From: Microbacterium sp. EST19A | GTDB lineage: Bacteria > Actinomycetota > Actinomycetes > Actinomycetales > Microbacteriaceae | Direction of reading: 5' to 3' | DNA: 64,000 nucleotides | Assembly: GCF_019969685.1 (NCBI RefSeq) | Contig: NZ_JAHXYZ010000001.1 | Location: 1,550,001 to 1,614,000 of the forward strand | Shown here: one piece after another, positions 15,480-24,943 of the stretch | How positions within the stretch are numbered: position 1 is the stretch's first letter | Layout of the letters: each line of letters begins with the position of its first letter | Notes under the pieces: model-generated | Seen by the model: the letters and a program-made list of their open reading frames with translations, nothing else | Told to the model about the DNA's origin: nothing | The model's database searches: none | Made by a program: the position numbers and the translations under genes

Positions 15480-16361
15480 ATGATGACCTCTTCGCACGAG
15501 CAGCGATCGCTCATGATCGACTGCGACGGGACAAGGATCGCCGCCGAAGTGCGCGGCGACGGCGACCCTGTGCTGCTGCTGCACGGCTACCCCGAGACGA
15601 AGGCGATGTGGCGCGATGTGGCCGAGGCTCTCGCGAGCGATCACAGCGTGGTCGCGGCGGACCTGCGCGGCTACGGCGACTCGGCCAAGCCGCGCGGCGA
15701 TCACTACGCCAAGCGCGACATGGCGCGCGACCAGGTCGCCCTGATGAGGGAGCTCGGCTTCGAGCGCTTCGCCGTGGTCGGACACGACCGGGGCGGACGC
15801 GTCGGGCATCGCATGGCGCTGGATCATCCGGATGCCGTGACGAGGCTGGCCGTGCTCGACATCGTGCCCACCCTGCACATGTTCGAGAACGTCGATCGGG
15901 AGATGGCGACGGCGTACTTCCACTGGTTCTTCCTGGCCCGCACCGACGGCTTGCCCGAGACCCTCATCGACGGCGACCGCGAGACCTGGCTGCGCAGCCG
16001 CTTCACCGGCCGTCGTCACGACGGAGAGGCGCTGCCCGACGCGTTCGACGACTACCTGCGCTGCTTCGACAGCGACACCGTGCACGCCTCGGGCGCCGAC
16101 TACAGGGCCGCGGCGACGGTCGACCTCGATCATGACCGCGCCGACCGAGACGCGGGACGCGTGGTCGGCTGCCCCACCCTCGCGCTCTGGGGGTCGCACA
16201 GCTACGTCGGCCGCAACTTCGACGTGCCGGCGGTGTGGGAGCAGTACGCGCCGGGGGTCACCGGCGCAGCGATCGACGCCGATCACTACCTGGCCGAAGA
16301 GGCGCCGCTGGCGACGGCATCCGCTCTGCAGTCCTTCCTCGCGATCGGGGTCGCGGCATGA
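15480..16361 (+). CDS. Alpha/beta hydrolase of the haloacetate (fluoroacetate) dehalogenase group
   Basis: A 293-residue alpha/beta hydrolase. It has Asp103 as nucleophile in GHDRGGR, with Arg104 and Arg107 matching the two arginines that bind the carboxylate in fluoroacetate dehalogenase. YFHWFFLA provides His148 and Trp149, matching the halide-site pair. DYRAAATVDLDHD and the C-terminal ADHYLAEEAP (catalytic His) are also conserved. Family members hydrolyse haloacetates, but many relatives are uncharacterised, so defluorination is not proven. The stop overlaps the start of the M20 peptidase gene (ATGA), pointing to a shared substrate pathway. Confidence 0.85.
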   Translation: MMTSSHEQRSLMIDCDGTRIAAEVRGDGDPVLLLHGYPETKAMWRDVAEALASDHSVVAADLRGYGDSAKPRGDHYAKRDMARDQVALMRELGFERFAVVGHDRGGRVGHRMALDHPDAVTRLAVLDIVPTLHMFENVDREMATAYFHWFFLARTDGLPETLIDGDRETWLRSRFTGRRHDGEALPDAFDDYLRCFDSDTVHASGADYRAAATVDLDHDRADRDAGRVVGCPTLALWGSHSYVGRNFDVPAVWEQYAPGVTGAAIDADHYLAEEAPLATASALQSFLAIGVAA

Positions 16362-17446
16362 ACGCGCGGGATCGTGCTGTCGCGCGGCTCGACGAGCTCG
16401 TGTCGATCGAGACGCCGACCGGAGATGCCGAGGGCCTCGCAGCCGCGCAGGCCGTGGTGCGCTCGTGGCTCGACCCGGTGATCGGAGAGCCCGGTGTCGT
16501 CGAGGTCGTCGACGGAGTCCGGCACCTGCTCTGGCGCGGAGGCGATGCGCCGAAGGTGCTGCTGCTCGGGCATCTCGACACGGTGTTCCCGAAGGGGACG
16601 ACGGCCGACCGCCCATTCCGGCTCGACGAGGACCGCGCGACCGGCCCCGGCGTCTTCGACATGAAGGCCGGCGTCGTGATCATCGCGGATGCGCTCGAAC
16701 GCATCGCGCGACCCGGAGAGGTCGCCGTGCTGCTCACCAGCGATGAGGAGACCGGTTCGCTGACGTCGCGCGCGCTCATCGAGAGAGAGGCCCGGCGCAC
16801 CGGCAACGTGCTGGTGCTCGAGCCCAGCCTCGACGGGGCGCTCAAGATCGCCCGCCGCGGCGGCAGCATCTACCGCATCGCCTTCACGGGCCGCGCGGCG
16901 CACGCCGGGCTCGAACCGTGGAAGGGTCGGAGCGCGCTGGCCGAGCTCGCCCATCACGTGCTGGCTCTGCCCGACCTCGCAGACGACGAGGCCGGCACGA
17001 CCGTGAGTCCGACGGTCGCGCAGGCGGGGACCGTGACCAACGTCATCCCCGAGCACGCGGAGGTGCGCGTCGACGTGCGCGCCTGGACGCTCGGCGAGCT
17101 CGAACGCGTCGACGAGCGGATGCAGGGGCTGGGCGCCCACACCGAGGGCGTGACCGTCGACGTCACCGGCGGGATCAACCGCCCCCCGATGGAGGAGCGC
17201 GTCTCCGCCGAGCTGCTCGAGTGCGCCCGTCGCGCGGCCGCGCGCCTTCAGCATCCGGCGATCGAAGCGGTCTCCGCCGGGGGAGCCTCGGACGGCAACT
17301 TCACTGCCGCGGTCGGAGCCCGCACGCTCGACGGCCTGGGACCGCGCGGCGCGGGGGCGCACGCCGATCACGAGTGGGTGTCTGTCGATTCGATGATGGA
17401 GCGGATCGAACTGCTGGCCGGCATGCTCGACGAGCTCACCCGGTGA
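16358..17446 (+). CDS. M20-family metallopeptidase (glutamate-carboxypeptidase-like)
   Basis: A 362-residue zinc peptidase: LLLGHLDTVFP gives the first zinc His and its Asp, GPGVFDMKAG the bridging Asp, TSDEETGS the catalytic Glu and next ligand. The dimerisation domain (about residues 170-280) contains GRAAHAGLEPWKGRSALAEL. The size and motifs fit the CPG2/ArgE/M20A group, which removes a C-terminal residue or deacylates N-acyl amino acids in the cytoplasm. It overlaps the hydrolase gene by 4 nt and ends 1 nt before the convergent TetR gene. Confidence 0.9.
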   Translation: MNARDRAVARLDELVSIETPTGDAEGLAAAQAVVRSWLDPVIGEPGVVEVVDGVRHLLWRGGDAPKVLLLGHLDTVFPKGTTADRPFRLDEDRATGPGVFDMKAGVVIIADALERIARPGEVAVLLTSDEETGSLTSRALIEREARRTGNVLVLEPSLDGALKIARRGGSIYRIAFTGRAAHAGLEPWKGRSALAELAHHVLALPDLADDEAGTTVSPTVAQAGTVTNVIPEHAEVRVDVRAWTLGELERVDERMQGLGAHTEGVTVDVTGGINRPPMEERVSAELLECARRAAARLQHPAIEAVSAGGASDGNFTAAVGARTLDGLGPRGAGAHADHEWVSVDSMMERIELLAGMLDELTR

Positions 17447-17447
17447 G

Positions 17448-18164
17448 TCAGGCGCCGGGCGCGTGACGCTCGATGCTCTCCAGCAGCAGGTCGAGCGCGG
17501 TCTCCCAGGCGCGCGGGTCGCGGATGCCCGGCAGGGCCTCGCCGACCCATGCGATCTCGGGGTACTCGGCAGGATCGAGGCGTCGCTGATCCATCTGCCA
17601 GGTGAGCTCGTCGGCGTCCTGCACCTCGCTCGGAAGTGCGGAGAGAGCCGCCTGGATGCTGGACGCTGAACGGATCAACTGCCCCAGCGCTCGGGCGTAC
17701 AGGGCGGCCTGCTCGCGGTCGTAGCCGCCGCGGCGCAGGGCCCCGATCGAGTACTCCATCGACCCGAAGTCGGTCGGACGACGCAGCGCCATCTGCAGTG
17801 CGAACTCCGGGTAGCGCATGTAGTGGTCATGGATCAGGTGGGCTTGCGAGCGCAGGTCGGCGAGCCAGTCGTCGGTCGCGACCATGCCGCCGCTGTACGA
17901 GCGATGGCGCAGCGAGTCGATGAGCGCGAGCAGCAGCTCCTCTTTGTCGCGGAAGTGCCGGTAGATCGAGGTCGGGTGTGCACCGAGTTCCTCGCCGATC
18001 GCCTGGAACGTCAGACGATCGAGTCCCTCGCGCTCGACGACGCGATCGGCGGCGGCGACGATGATGTCGCGGCTGAGTGAGTCGCGTGCGCGGCGAGGGC
18101 GTGCGGGGGTGCCGGTCTGACGGGCCGGCGCCTTCGCCTGACCTGCGGCTTTCCGAGTCGCCAT
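17448..18164 (-). CDS. TetR-family transcriptional regulator
   Basis: A 238-residue regulator with a basic, Ala/Pro-rich N-terminal tail (residues 1-28) and a TetR helix-turn-helix (LTFQAIGEELGAHPTSIYRHFRDKEELL, residues about 50-80). The ligand domain includes HDHYMRYPEFALQMALRRPT. Both forward transcription units flanking it have nearly the same promoter and the AGTCAACG word, so it is the best candidate for their repressor. A GGAG site precedes the ATG. The promoter side carries GGTACCGTGAGTC but no copy of the shared operator was seen for autoregulation. Confidence 0.88.
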   Translation of the reverse strand: MATRKAAGQAKAPARQTGTPARPRRARDSLSRDIIVAAADRVVEREGLDRLTFQAIGEELGAHPTSIYRHFRDKEELLLALIDSLRHRSYSGGMVATDDWLADLRSQAHLIHDHYMRYPEFALQMALRRPTDFGSMEYSIGALRRGGYDREQAALYARALGQLIRSASSIQAALSALPSEVQDADELTWQMDQRRLDPAEYPEIAWVGEALPGIRDPRAWETALDLLLESIERHAPGA

Positions 18165-18269
18165 CGAGTTGCTCCGTTTCGCTGTCCTACCGTGCGTCGA
18201 TCACGCAGACTCACGGTACCCCACCGTCGTCACGGCTCCTGTCATGCCCGTCGACAATGACGCGGGACC

Positions 18270-18309
18270 TGGTCGCCAGAGGCTAGCCAATGCTATAGTC
18301 AACGACACT
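18270..18309 (+). promoter_or_regulatory. TetR-type promoter/operator, site 2
   Basis: CTGGTC at 18270 and GCTATAGTCAACG 17 nt later repeat the layout of site 1 at 15408. TATAGT (18294-18299) is the probable -10 box, overlapped by AGTCAACGACACT (18297-18309), a one-sided version of the site 1 dyad. Confidence 0.6.
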
Positions 18310-18332
18310 GGCGATGACGAGGAGAAGCAAGG

Positions 18333-20192
18333 ATGCTGCACACCCCGGAAGACTCGACGATGAAGGCCCTCGACGAGCGCTTCACCGTTCCGTACCTCAT
18401 GACCGTGCGCCCGGCGGCGGGTTCCGCCGACCTCGCCCTCGTGATCGAGAACCATGTCGAGGGTGCGCGCGGACGCGTCTGGCGTGCGCCGGACGCCCCG
18501 GGTGAGCTGCTGCCGTTCGACGTCAGCACGGGCGCGATCATCACGCCAGACGGCCGCTGGATCGTCGACCTCGACGATGGCGGCGGCTCTGAGGTGGGCG
18601 CCCTCGTCGCCATCTCCCCCGACGGCTCCGAGCGCGTCGAGCTCACTCCCGGACGTGAGCCCTACGTGCTGCGCGGGCTCGCGATGTCCTTCGACGGCTC
18701 CACTCTCGTCGCCACGATCGTCGACGAGGAGGGGTTCCACGTCCTCACGATTCCCGCCGCACCCTGGGGCGAGCCGAAGATCGTCTACTCGAACCCGGTC
18801 GAGGCCTGGTTCGGCCTTCCTTCCTCCGATGCCTCGGTCGTGTCGATCGACACGACCGATCACAATCCCGGCATCCGTCGTCCACTGCTGACCGTGGTGG
18901 ATGCCGCGACCGGTGCGACCGTCGCCACACTCGACGACCTTCCGGACGGGCCCGTCCGCGGCGTGCGCTTCTCCTCCGTCGCCGGCGACGAGCGACTGCT
19001 CCTCAACACCGAGCGGAGCGGCTTCTCGCGTCCGGCGATCTGGCATCCTCGCACGGGCGAGCGCCGCGACTTCGACCTTCCGGAGCTCGCCGGAGAGGTG
19101 CTCGCCCTCGACTGGCACGCCCCGAGCGGTCGCATCCTCGCACTGCACGTCGACGCCGGCCTCCATCGGCTCATCGAGATCGACGACGCGGATGCCGCGG
19201 TGCGCACCGTGCTCGACGGCGGCAGCTTCGCCGAGCCCGACATCGCGAACCTGCATCCGTACTACTGGACCTCGTACTACGCGCCGAGCGGCGCCGTCCG
19301 GGCGATGCGCTCGAGCTGGGCGGTCCCGCTGCGCGTCACAGAGGTCGTGGCCGACGGCACCGAGACGACTCTGATCGCGCCGGCATCCGTGCCGAAGGGA
19401 CAGCCGCTCACTTCGACCCTCGTCACGAGCGCCGACGGCACGCCGGTGCAGCTGTGGTCGGCGCGGCCTGCCGATCGGGAGCCGCTCGGCACGATCCTCG
19501 AGATCCACGGCGGGCCGATGCTCGTGACGGTCGACCGCTACGACCCCTCCGCCCAGGCATGGCTCGAGGCCGGCTACGCGTACGCATCCCTGAACTACCG
19601 AGGCTCGGTGACCTTCGGGCGGGCGTTCCGCGAGGGCTTCTGGAACGTGGGCGGCGACCGCGAGATCGAAGACGTCGCCGCGGCGATCGGCTGGCTCCGC
19701 GGGCAGGGGCTCGCCGATCCGGCATCCACGTTCGTCACCGGTGCCTCGTACGGCGGGCACATGACGCTGCTGAGCGTAGGTCGGCTCCCGGAGCTGTTCG
19801 CCGGGGGGCTCGCTCACGTCGCGGTCGCCGACTGGTCGGTGACCATCGAGGCCATGAACCCCGCGGTGCGCACGGTGTGGAGCTCGTGGGTGCCGCCCGA
19901 GCTCGTCTCCCGCTTCTCGGCGATCACGTACCTCGACGATGTCACGGCATCCGTGTGGATCAATCAGGGCTCGATCGACACCCGCACACCCGTCGTGGGG
20001 GTGCAGGGCTACGTCGACCGGCTGCGCGCCCGGGGCGGCGACATCGTGCTCGACATCTTCGAGGGCGGGCACGAGCCCACGGGCCTCGAAGGGGCCGCGA
20101 TCAGCCAGCACCGCATGCAGGAGATGGCGCGCCGGACCCTCGCCGGAGAGCGCTGGGACGGCACCGGCCTCGCCCCTAGTCAGGAACATTGA
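18333..20192 (+). CDS. S9-family prolyl-oligopeptidase-like serine peptidase
   Basis: A 619-residue protein with an N-terminal beta-propeller (to about residue 360) and a C-terminal alpha/beta hydrolase domain. The nucleophile is Ser472 in TGASYGGHMTL. The oxyanion region LEIHGGPM and the catalytic His in FEGGHEPTG complete the site. S9C-type enzymes act on short peptides in the cytoplasm. Without a signal peptide it would cleave peptides delivered by the transporter encoded just downstream. The first ATG follows GAGGAGAAG; a second in-frame ATG lies nine codons later. Confidence 0.9.
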   Translation: MLHTPEDSTMKALDERFTVPYLMTVRPAAGSADLALVIENHVEGARGRVWRAPDAPGELLPFDVSTGAIITPDGRWIVDLDDGGGSEVGALVAISPDGSERVELTPGREPYVLRGLAMSFDGSTLVATIVDEEGFHVLTIPAAPWGEPKIVYSNPVEAWFGLPSSDASVVSIDTTDHNPGIRRPLLTVVDAATGATVATLDDLPDGPVRGVRFSSVAGDERLLLNTERSGFSRPAIWHPRTGERRDFDLPELAGEVLALDWHAPSGRILALHVDAGLHRLIEIDDADAAVRTVLDGGSFAEPDIANLHPYYWTSYYAPSGAVRAMRSSWAVPLRVTEVVADGTETTLIAPASVPKGQPLTSTLVTSADGTPVQLWSARPADREPLGTILEIHGGPMLVTVDRYDPSAQAWLEAGYAYASLNYRGSVTFGRAFREGFWNVGGDREIEDVAAAIGWLRGQGLADPASTFVTGASYGGHMTLLSVGRLPELFAGGLAHVAVADWSVTIEAMNPAVRTVWSSWVPPELVSRFSAITYLDDVTASVWINQGSIDTRTPVVGVQGYVDRLRARGGDIVLDIFEGGHEPTGLEGAAISQHRMQEMARRTLAGERWDGTGLAPSQEH

Positions 20193-20195
20193 CTA
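20177..20195 (+). promoter_or_regulatory. Possible operator, site 3 (TAGTCA-N7-TGACTA)
   Basis: The perfect 6-bp dyad TAGTCAGGAACATTGACTA overlaps the stop codon of the S9 peptidase gene. TTGCTATC, similar to the TTGCTATA of site 1, follows at 20203. This suggests that the transporter operon has its own regulated promoter linked to the same regulator. The half-site TAGTCA is shared with sites 1 and 2, but the spacing differs. Confidence 0.4.
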
Positions 20196-20298
20196 AAAGG
20201 CTTGCTATCTTTTCCGGTCAGCTCTAGAGTCAGACCACCACCCGCACCACAGCACTTCTGCACTGTTCCTTCGTCGCACGCTCACTGGAGATCCGTCC

Positions 20299-22011
20299 AT
20301 GTCGAAATCATTGCTTCGCACCGCTGTACCCTCTTCCCGACCTTCCCGTCGTGGCGTCCTCGCGGCTCTGACCGTCGCCGCGCTCATCGGCTCGCTCGCC
20401 GCCTGCACCTCGACGCCCACCCCGGCGGAGACGAACGAGGAGGTCGCCGTCGTCGACGGCGGCGAGCTCGTCATCGGCGCCGAGCAGGAGCCCGACTGCG
20501 CCGACTGGATCGCCACGTGCGGCGGCTCGATCTGGGGCACCTACGTCATGCAGATCCCGACCATGCCGGCCGTGTTCGAGACCCGTCTCGTCGACGACGA
20601 GTGGGTGCCGGTGCCGTCGGATCTCGTCACGGGCGAGCCGATCGCCGAGGTCGCCGATGACGGCACGCAGACCGTCACCTACGACATCAACCCGGAGGCC
20701 GTGTGGTCCGACGGTGAGCCCATCACCTCGGCCGACTTCGAGTACACCGCGCTGCAGATCCGCGACGGCGACGACATCTTCGACAAGACCGGCTACGACC
20801 GGATCACGGCCGTCGACGTCAGTGACCCGAAGAAGGCGGTCGTCACGCTCGACTCCGCCTACGCCGGATGGCGCACGCTGTTCAGCGTCTACGGCATCAT
20901 GCCCGCGCACATCCTCGAGGGCCAGGACCGCGGCGCGATGATGGCCGACGGCTACGACTTCAGCGGGGGACCGTGGAAGATCGAGAAGTGGACCCGCGGC
21001 ACGTCGGTCACGCTCGTGCCGAACGAGAACTACTGGGGCGAGAAGCCGCACCTCGACAAGGTGACCTTCCTCTTCCTCCCCGACACCACGGCCGCGTTCC
21101 AGGCGCTCAAGAGCGGACAGGTCAGCGTGCTCGCCCCGACCCCGCAGCTCGACGCGCTCACCCAGATCGAGGCCGGACTCCCCGGCATCAAGTCGCAGGT
21201 CGACGCTCGCAGCGGCAACCTCGAGGCGATCTGGCTGAACAACTCCGCAGCTCCCTTCGACTCGGTCGCCGTGCGTCAGGCGCTCGCCTACTCGATCGAC
21301 CGCGACGCCATCGTGAAGCGTCTCTTCGGCAGCCTCGGCGTCGACAAGGCGCAGCAGAGCTTCAACTCGCCCATGGTCGCGCCGTTCGCGTCGGACGACT
21401 TCTCGCAGTACACGCTCGACCTCGACAAGGTGGACGAGCTGATGGAGGGCGACGGCTGGAAGAAGAACGGCGATGACGTCTGGTCCAAGGGTGGCGAGAC
21501 GGCGACGTTCTCGATCAAGACCCTCGCCGGCAACAAGCGCCGCGACCTCACGGTGCAGGTGCTGCAGTCGCAGCTGGCGGATGCAGGGTTCGAGATGACG
21601 ATCGATCAGGTGACCCCGGCCGACCTGTTCGGCACGATCGCGCCGGAGGGCGACTTCCAGGCCGGCATCTGGGCGCTCGTCGACACGTTCCCGGACCCCA
21701 CGCTCAGCGCGACGTTCGCGTCGACGAACATCCCGAGCGACGCGAACGGATTCTCCGGCATCAACTTCTACCGCGCCGACATCCCCGGACTCGATGACCT
21801 GCTCACCCAGGTCGACAGCGAGATCGACGCGGATGCCCGGATCGCCGCCTCGAAGGAGGGCGACGCGCTGATCGCCGAGAACGTGCCGTCCCTGCCGCTT
21901 GACGCCGTGCCGAACGTGCTGCTGTGGAGCGAGAAGGTCGGCGGCCCGCTGCAGATCAACCCGATCGAGGGCCCGTTCTGGAACCTCGCCGAGTGGGGCC
22001 TCGCGGGCTGA
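20299..22011 (+). CDS. Peptide ABC transporter substrate-binding lipoprotein (SBP family 5)
   Basis: A 570-residue DppA/OppA-type binding protein. It starts with a basic stretch, a hydrophobic signal segment and a lipobox SLAAC (lipidated Cys36), followed by a Thr/Pro/Glu linker. The mature part has the family pattern WSDGEPITSADFEYT, FSGGPWKIEKW and VRQALAYSIDRDAIV. It captures oligopeptides or similar compounds outside the membrane for the permeases encoded next. A GGAG site precedes the ATG. It is the first gene of a five-gene dpp/opp-type operon. Confidence 0.92.
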   Translation: MSKSLLRTAVPSSRPSRRGVLAALTVAALIGSLAACTSTPTPAETNEEVAVVDGGELVIGAEQEPDCADWIATCGGSIWGTYVMQIPTMPAVFETRLVDDEWVPVPSDLVTGEPIAEVADDGTQTVTYDINPEAVWSDGEPITSADFEYTALQIRDGDDIFDKTGYDRITAVDVSDPKKAVVTLDSAYAGWRTLFSVYGIMPAHILEGQDRGAMMADGYDFSGGPWKIEKWTRGTSVTLVPNENYWGEKPHLDKVTFLFLPDTTAAFQALKSGQVSVLAPTPQLDALTQIEAGLPGIKSQVDARSGNLEAIWLNNSAAPFDSVAVRQALAYSIDRDAIVKRLFGSLGVDKAQQSFNSPMVAPFASDDFSQYTLDLDKVDELMEGDGWKKNGDDVWSKGGETATFSIKTLAGNKRRDLTVQVLQSQLADAGFEMTIDQVTPADLFGTIAPEGDFQAGIWALVDTFPDPTLSATFASTNIPSDANGFSGINFYRADIPGLDDLLTQVDSEIDADARIAASKEGDALIAENVPSLPLDAVPNVLLWSEKVGGPLQINPIEGPFWNLAEWGLAG

Positions 22012-22059
22012 CCCCGCGATCCGCACGACCGCGTATTCGGAGAGGAAGGAGGCGACGAC

Positions 22060-23025
22060 ATGATCACGTTCATCACACGACGGGTGCTGTACTCGATCCC
22101 GGTGATCCTCATCGCCTCCTTCGTGCTCTTCTGGGCGGTGCGGGCGACGTTCGATCCGCTCGCGAAGCTCCGCCTGGCCCAGGACCCGACGGCGCTCGCC
22201 CGCGAGGTCGAGCGGCTGGGGCTCGATCGCTCGATCCCCGAGCAGTACTTCCTCTGGCTGCGGTCGATGATCGTCGGCGACTGGGGCACGAGCACGCGCA
22301 CCGGCACCCCGGTGCTCCCGTTGATCGGGGAGGCGCTGTGGCCCACGCTCCAGCTGGCGTTCTGGGGGCTGCTCATCGCGATCCTCATCGCCGGCGGAAT
22401 CAGCGTCTACTCGGCCGTGCGGCAGTACTCGCTCGGCGACAACCTGCTCACCGGGGCCTCGTACCTCGGCATCGCGATGCCGGCGTTCTGGTTCGGCCTC
22501 ATCCTGATCCAGACCTTCGCCGTCTGGCCGAAGGAGGCGTTCGGGCTCAGCGAGCCTCCGCTGTTCTTCATCGGGCTGAACTCCCCGGGCCAGACCGGCG
22601 TGCTCGACTACATCCGTCATCTGATCCTGCCCGTGGCCGCCCTCATGATCGCGCTCGTCGCCTCGTGGAGCCGCTTCGGACGCGCCGCGATGCTCGACGC
22701 GCTGTCGAGCGACTACGTGCGCACCGCCCGCGCGAAGGGCGTGCCGCGGCGCCAGGTCATCTGGCGGCATGCGGTGCGCAACTCGCTCGCCCCGTTCGTC
22801 ACGGTCGTCGCGCTCGACGCCGCGATCCTCATCGGCGGGCTCGTGGTCACCGAGCAGATCTTCGCCATCCCCGGCATGGGACGCCTGTTCCTGCAGTCGC
22901 TGGTCGCCGGAGACGTGTTCGTGCTGCTGCCCTGGATGATCGTGGTCGCCGTCGCGGTCGTGATCTGCAACCTGATCGCCGACATCGCCTACGCGGTGCT
23001 CGATCCGAGAGTGAGACTGTCATGA
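22060..23025 (+). CDS. Peptide ABC transporter permease (DppB/OppB type)
   Basis: A 321-residue membrane protein with six predicted helices. It begins MITFITRRVLYSIPVILIAS, as usual for DppB-type permeases, and the cytoplasmic EAA loop includes DYVRTARAKGVPRRQVIWRH. It forms the translocation pore with the next gene product, whose start overlaps this stop by 4 nt (ATGA). A GGAAGGAGG site lies upstream of the ATG. Confidence 0.93.
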   Translation: MITFITRRVLYSIPVILIASFVLFWAVRATFDPLAKLRLAQDPTALAREVERLGLDRSIPEQYFLWLRSMIVGDWGTSTRTGTPVLPLIGEALWPTLQLAFWGLLIAILIAGGISVYSAVRQYSLGDNLLTGASYLGIAMPAFWFGLILIQTFAVWPKEAFGLSEPPLFFIGLNSPGQTGVLDYIRHLILPVAALMIALVASWSRFGRAAMLDALSSDYVRTARAKGVPRRQVIWRHAVRNSLAPFVTVVALDAAILIGGLVVTEQIFAIPGMGRLFLQSLVAGDVFVLLPWMIVVAVAVVICNLIADIAYAVLDPRVRLS

Positions 23026-23924
23026 GCGGCGCCGGAATCGCGGGGAGCGAGGAGCTGCTCGCCGAGCAGGATCCGCAGAAGGCTCCGACCAGGCAGCTCC
23101 TGAAGGGGTTCCTGCGGCACCGACTGGGCGTGGTGAGTCTGATCGTGCTGGTGATCCTGCTGATCGCATGCTTCGGCGCCGGCTGGATCGCACCGTATCC
23201 GCAGGGCCAGCAGGACCTGCTCACCGGGCCCACCCCGCCATCGGGAGCCCACTGGCTCGGCACCGACGAGCTCGGCCGCGACTACCTCAGCGAGATCCTC
23301 TTCTCCGGGCAGATCTCGCTCGCGATCGGCCTCGCCGTCGCCCTGCTCGCCACCGTCGTCGGCACCGCGCTCGGGGCGATCTCGGGCTACGTCGGCGGAT
23401 GGATCGGCGAGCTCATCATGCGCATCACCGACCTGTTCCTCATCGTTCCCGCGATCGCGCTGCTGGCCGTCATCCTGCAGGGACTCGGACCGTCGCCCAC
23501 CACGATCGTGCTGGCCCTCACCGCCCTCGGGTGGACCTACATCGCCCGCGTCGTGCGCTCGCAGGTGCTGTCGCTGCGGGAGAAGGACTTCATCGACGCG
23601 GCACGGGGCATCGGAGCATCCGGGTTCCGGATCGTCGTCTCGCACCTGCTGCCGAACCTCGCCGGAGTGATCGTGGTCGCGATGAGTCTCGCCGTGGCAT
23701 CCTCGATCATCGCGGAGTCGACGCTGAGCTTCCTCGGGTTCGGCGTGCAGCCGCCGCAGACCAGCTGGGGCTCGATGCTCAGCCAGGCGGCGGGCTACGT
23801 CGGCACCCCGCAGGTGTACCTGCTGTACTTCCCCGGCCTGTTCATCCTCGTGACGGTGCTGTGCGTGAACTTCATCGGCGACGGACTGCGCGATGCGCTC
23901 GACCCGCAGGGGAAGAACCTGTGA
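23022..23924 (+). CDS. Peptide ABC transporter permease (DppC/OppC type)
   Basis: A 300-residue DppC-type permease. It has a cytoplasmic N-terminal extension, a first helix (about residues 45-65), the periplasmic signature HWLGTDELGRDYLSEILF, and the EAA loop DFIDAARGIGASGFRIVVSH. The C-terminal STLSFLGFGVQPPQTSWGSM is diagnostic for this subunit. It pairs with the preceding permease. The stop overlaps the GTG start of the ATPase gene. Confidence 0.93.
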   Translation: MSGAGIAGSEELLAEQDPQKAPTRQLLKGFLRHRLGVVSLIVLVILLIACFGAGWIAPYPQGQQDLLTGPTPPSGAHWLGTDELGRDYLSEILFSGQISLAIGLAVALLATVVGTALGAISGYVGGWIGELIMRITDLFLIVPAIALLAVILQGLGPSPTTIVLALTALGWTYIARVVRSQVLSLREKDFIDAARGIGASGFRIVVSHLLPNLAGVIVVAMSLAVASSIIAESTLSFLGFGVQPPQTSWGSMLSQAAGYVGTPQVYLLYFPGLFILVTVLCVNFIGDGLRDALDPQGKNL

Positions 23925-24943
23925 GCGCCCGGAACACCGTGGGCGGCGAGGTGCTGCTCGAGGTCGAGGATCTGTCGGTCAGCTTCCCGACGGATGCCGG
24001 GCTCGCCCGTGCCATCGAAGGCGTGTCCTTCGTGCTCGGAGAGGGCGAGACGGTCGGGATCGTCGGGGAGTCGGGATCCGGCAAGTCGATGACCGCGATG
24101 GCGATCATGGGGCTTCTGCCGAAGAAGGCGGTGGTGACGGGGTCGATCCGGTTCCGTGGCCAGGAGCTGGTGGGGATGTCGGATGCCGCGCTGCGCGAGA
24201 TCCGCGGCAAGGACATCGCCGTCGTGTTCCAGGACGCGCTCACCGCCCTCAACCCGGTCATGCGGGTCGGCGAGCAGCTGGTCGAGGCCGTGCGCGTGCA
24301 CCGGCCCGATACCACCACGGCCGAGCGCCGGGCGCGGGCGATCGAGCTGCTCGACATCGTCGGCATCCCCTCGCCCGAATTGCGGGTCGACCGCTACCCG
24401 CACGAGTTCTCCGGAGGCATGCGGCAGCGCGTGATGATCGCGATGAGCATCGCCAACGAGCCCGACCTGCTGATCGCCGACGAGCCGACCACCGCGCTCG
24501 ATGTGACCGTGCAGGCGCAGGTGCTCGAGGTGCTGCGCGAGGTGCAGCGCCGCACCGGCACGACCGTGCTGCTCATCACCCACGACCTCGGCGTCGTCGC
24601 CGGCACCGCCGACCGGGTCCTGGTCATGTACGCGGGCGGGCTGGTCGAGACGGCCGACGTCGATCCGCTCTTCTACGAGACCGCGCACCCGTACACGGCA
24701 GGGCTGCTGGCGTCGCTGCCGCGGATCGACCGGCGGGCCTCGCGCGACGAGCGGCTGTACCAGATCGCGGGTCAGCCGCCGGTGGCGACGGCCTGGCCCG
24801 ACGGATGCCGCTTCGCTCCGCGCTGCGCGCACGCGGTCGCCGGGCTGTGCGACGCGGTCGTGCCGCCGCCCGTCGTGGTGAGCTCCGGGCACACCGCGGC
24901 GTGCGTGCGGGTCGGCGAATGGCAGAAGGAGGTGGTGTCATGA
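23921..24943 (+). CDS. Peptide ABC transporter ATPase (DppD/OppD type)
   Basis: A 340-residue ATPase starting with GTG at a 4-nt overlap with the permease gene. Walker A is GESGSGKS, the signature is [13 protein letters not shown] and Walker [13 protein letters not shown]. The C-terminal oligopeptide_ABC extension includes [13 protein letters not shown], with the cysteines that hold an iron-sulfur cluster in some relatives. It energises the transporter together with the following ATPase. Confidence 0.93.
   Translation: MSARNTVGGEVLLEVEDLSVSFPTDAGLARAIEGVSFVLGEGETVGIVGESGSGKSMTAMAIMGLLPKKAVVTGSIRFRGQELVGMSDAALREIRGKDIAVVFQDALTALNPVMRVGEQLVEAVRVHRPDTTTAERRARAIELLDIVGIPSPELRVDRYPHEFSGGMRQRVMIAMSIANEPDLLIADEPTTALDVTVQAQVLEVLREVQRRTGTTVLLITHDLGVVAGTADRVLVMYAGGLVETADVDPLFYETAHPYTAGLLASLPRIDRRASRDERLYQIAGQPPVATAWPDGCRFAPRCAHAVAGLCDAVVPPPVVVSSGHTAACVRVGEWQKEVVS

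Noticed and set aside
20308..22770. An 820-codon minus-strand frame across the peptide-binding-protein gene
   Set aside because: It is antisense to a lipoprotein gene with a clean lipobox; its composition is that of a shadow frame.
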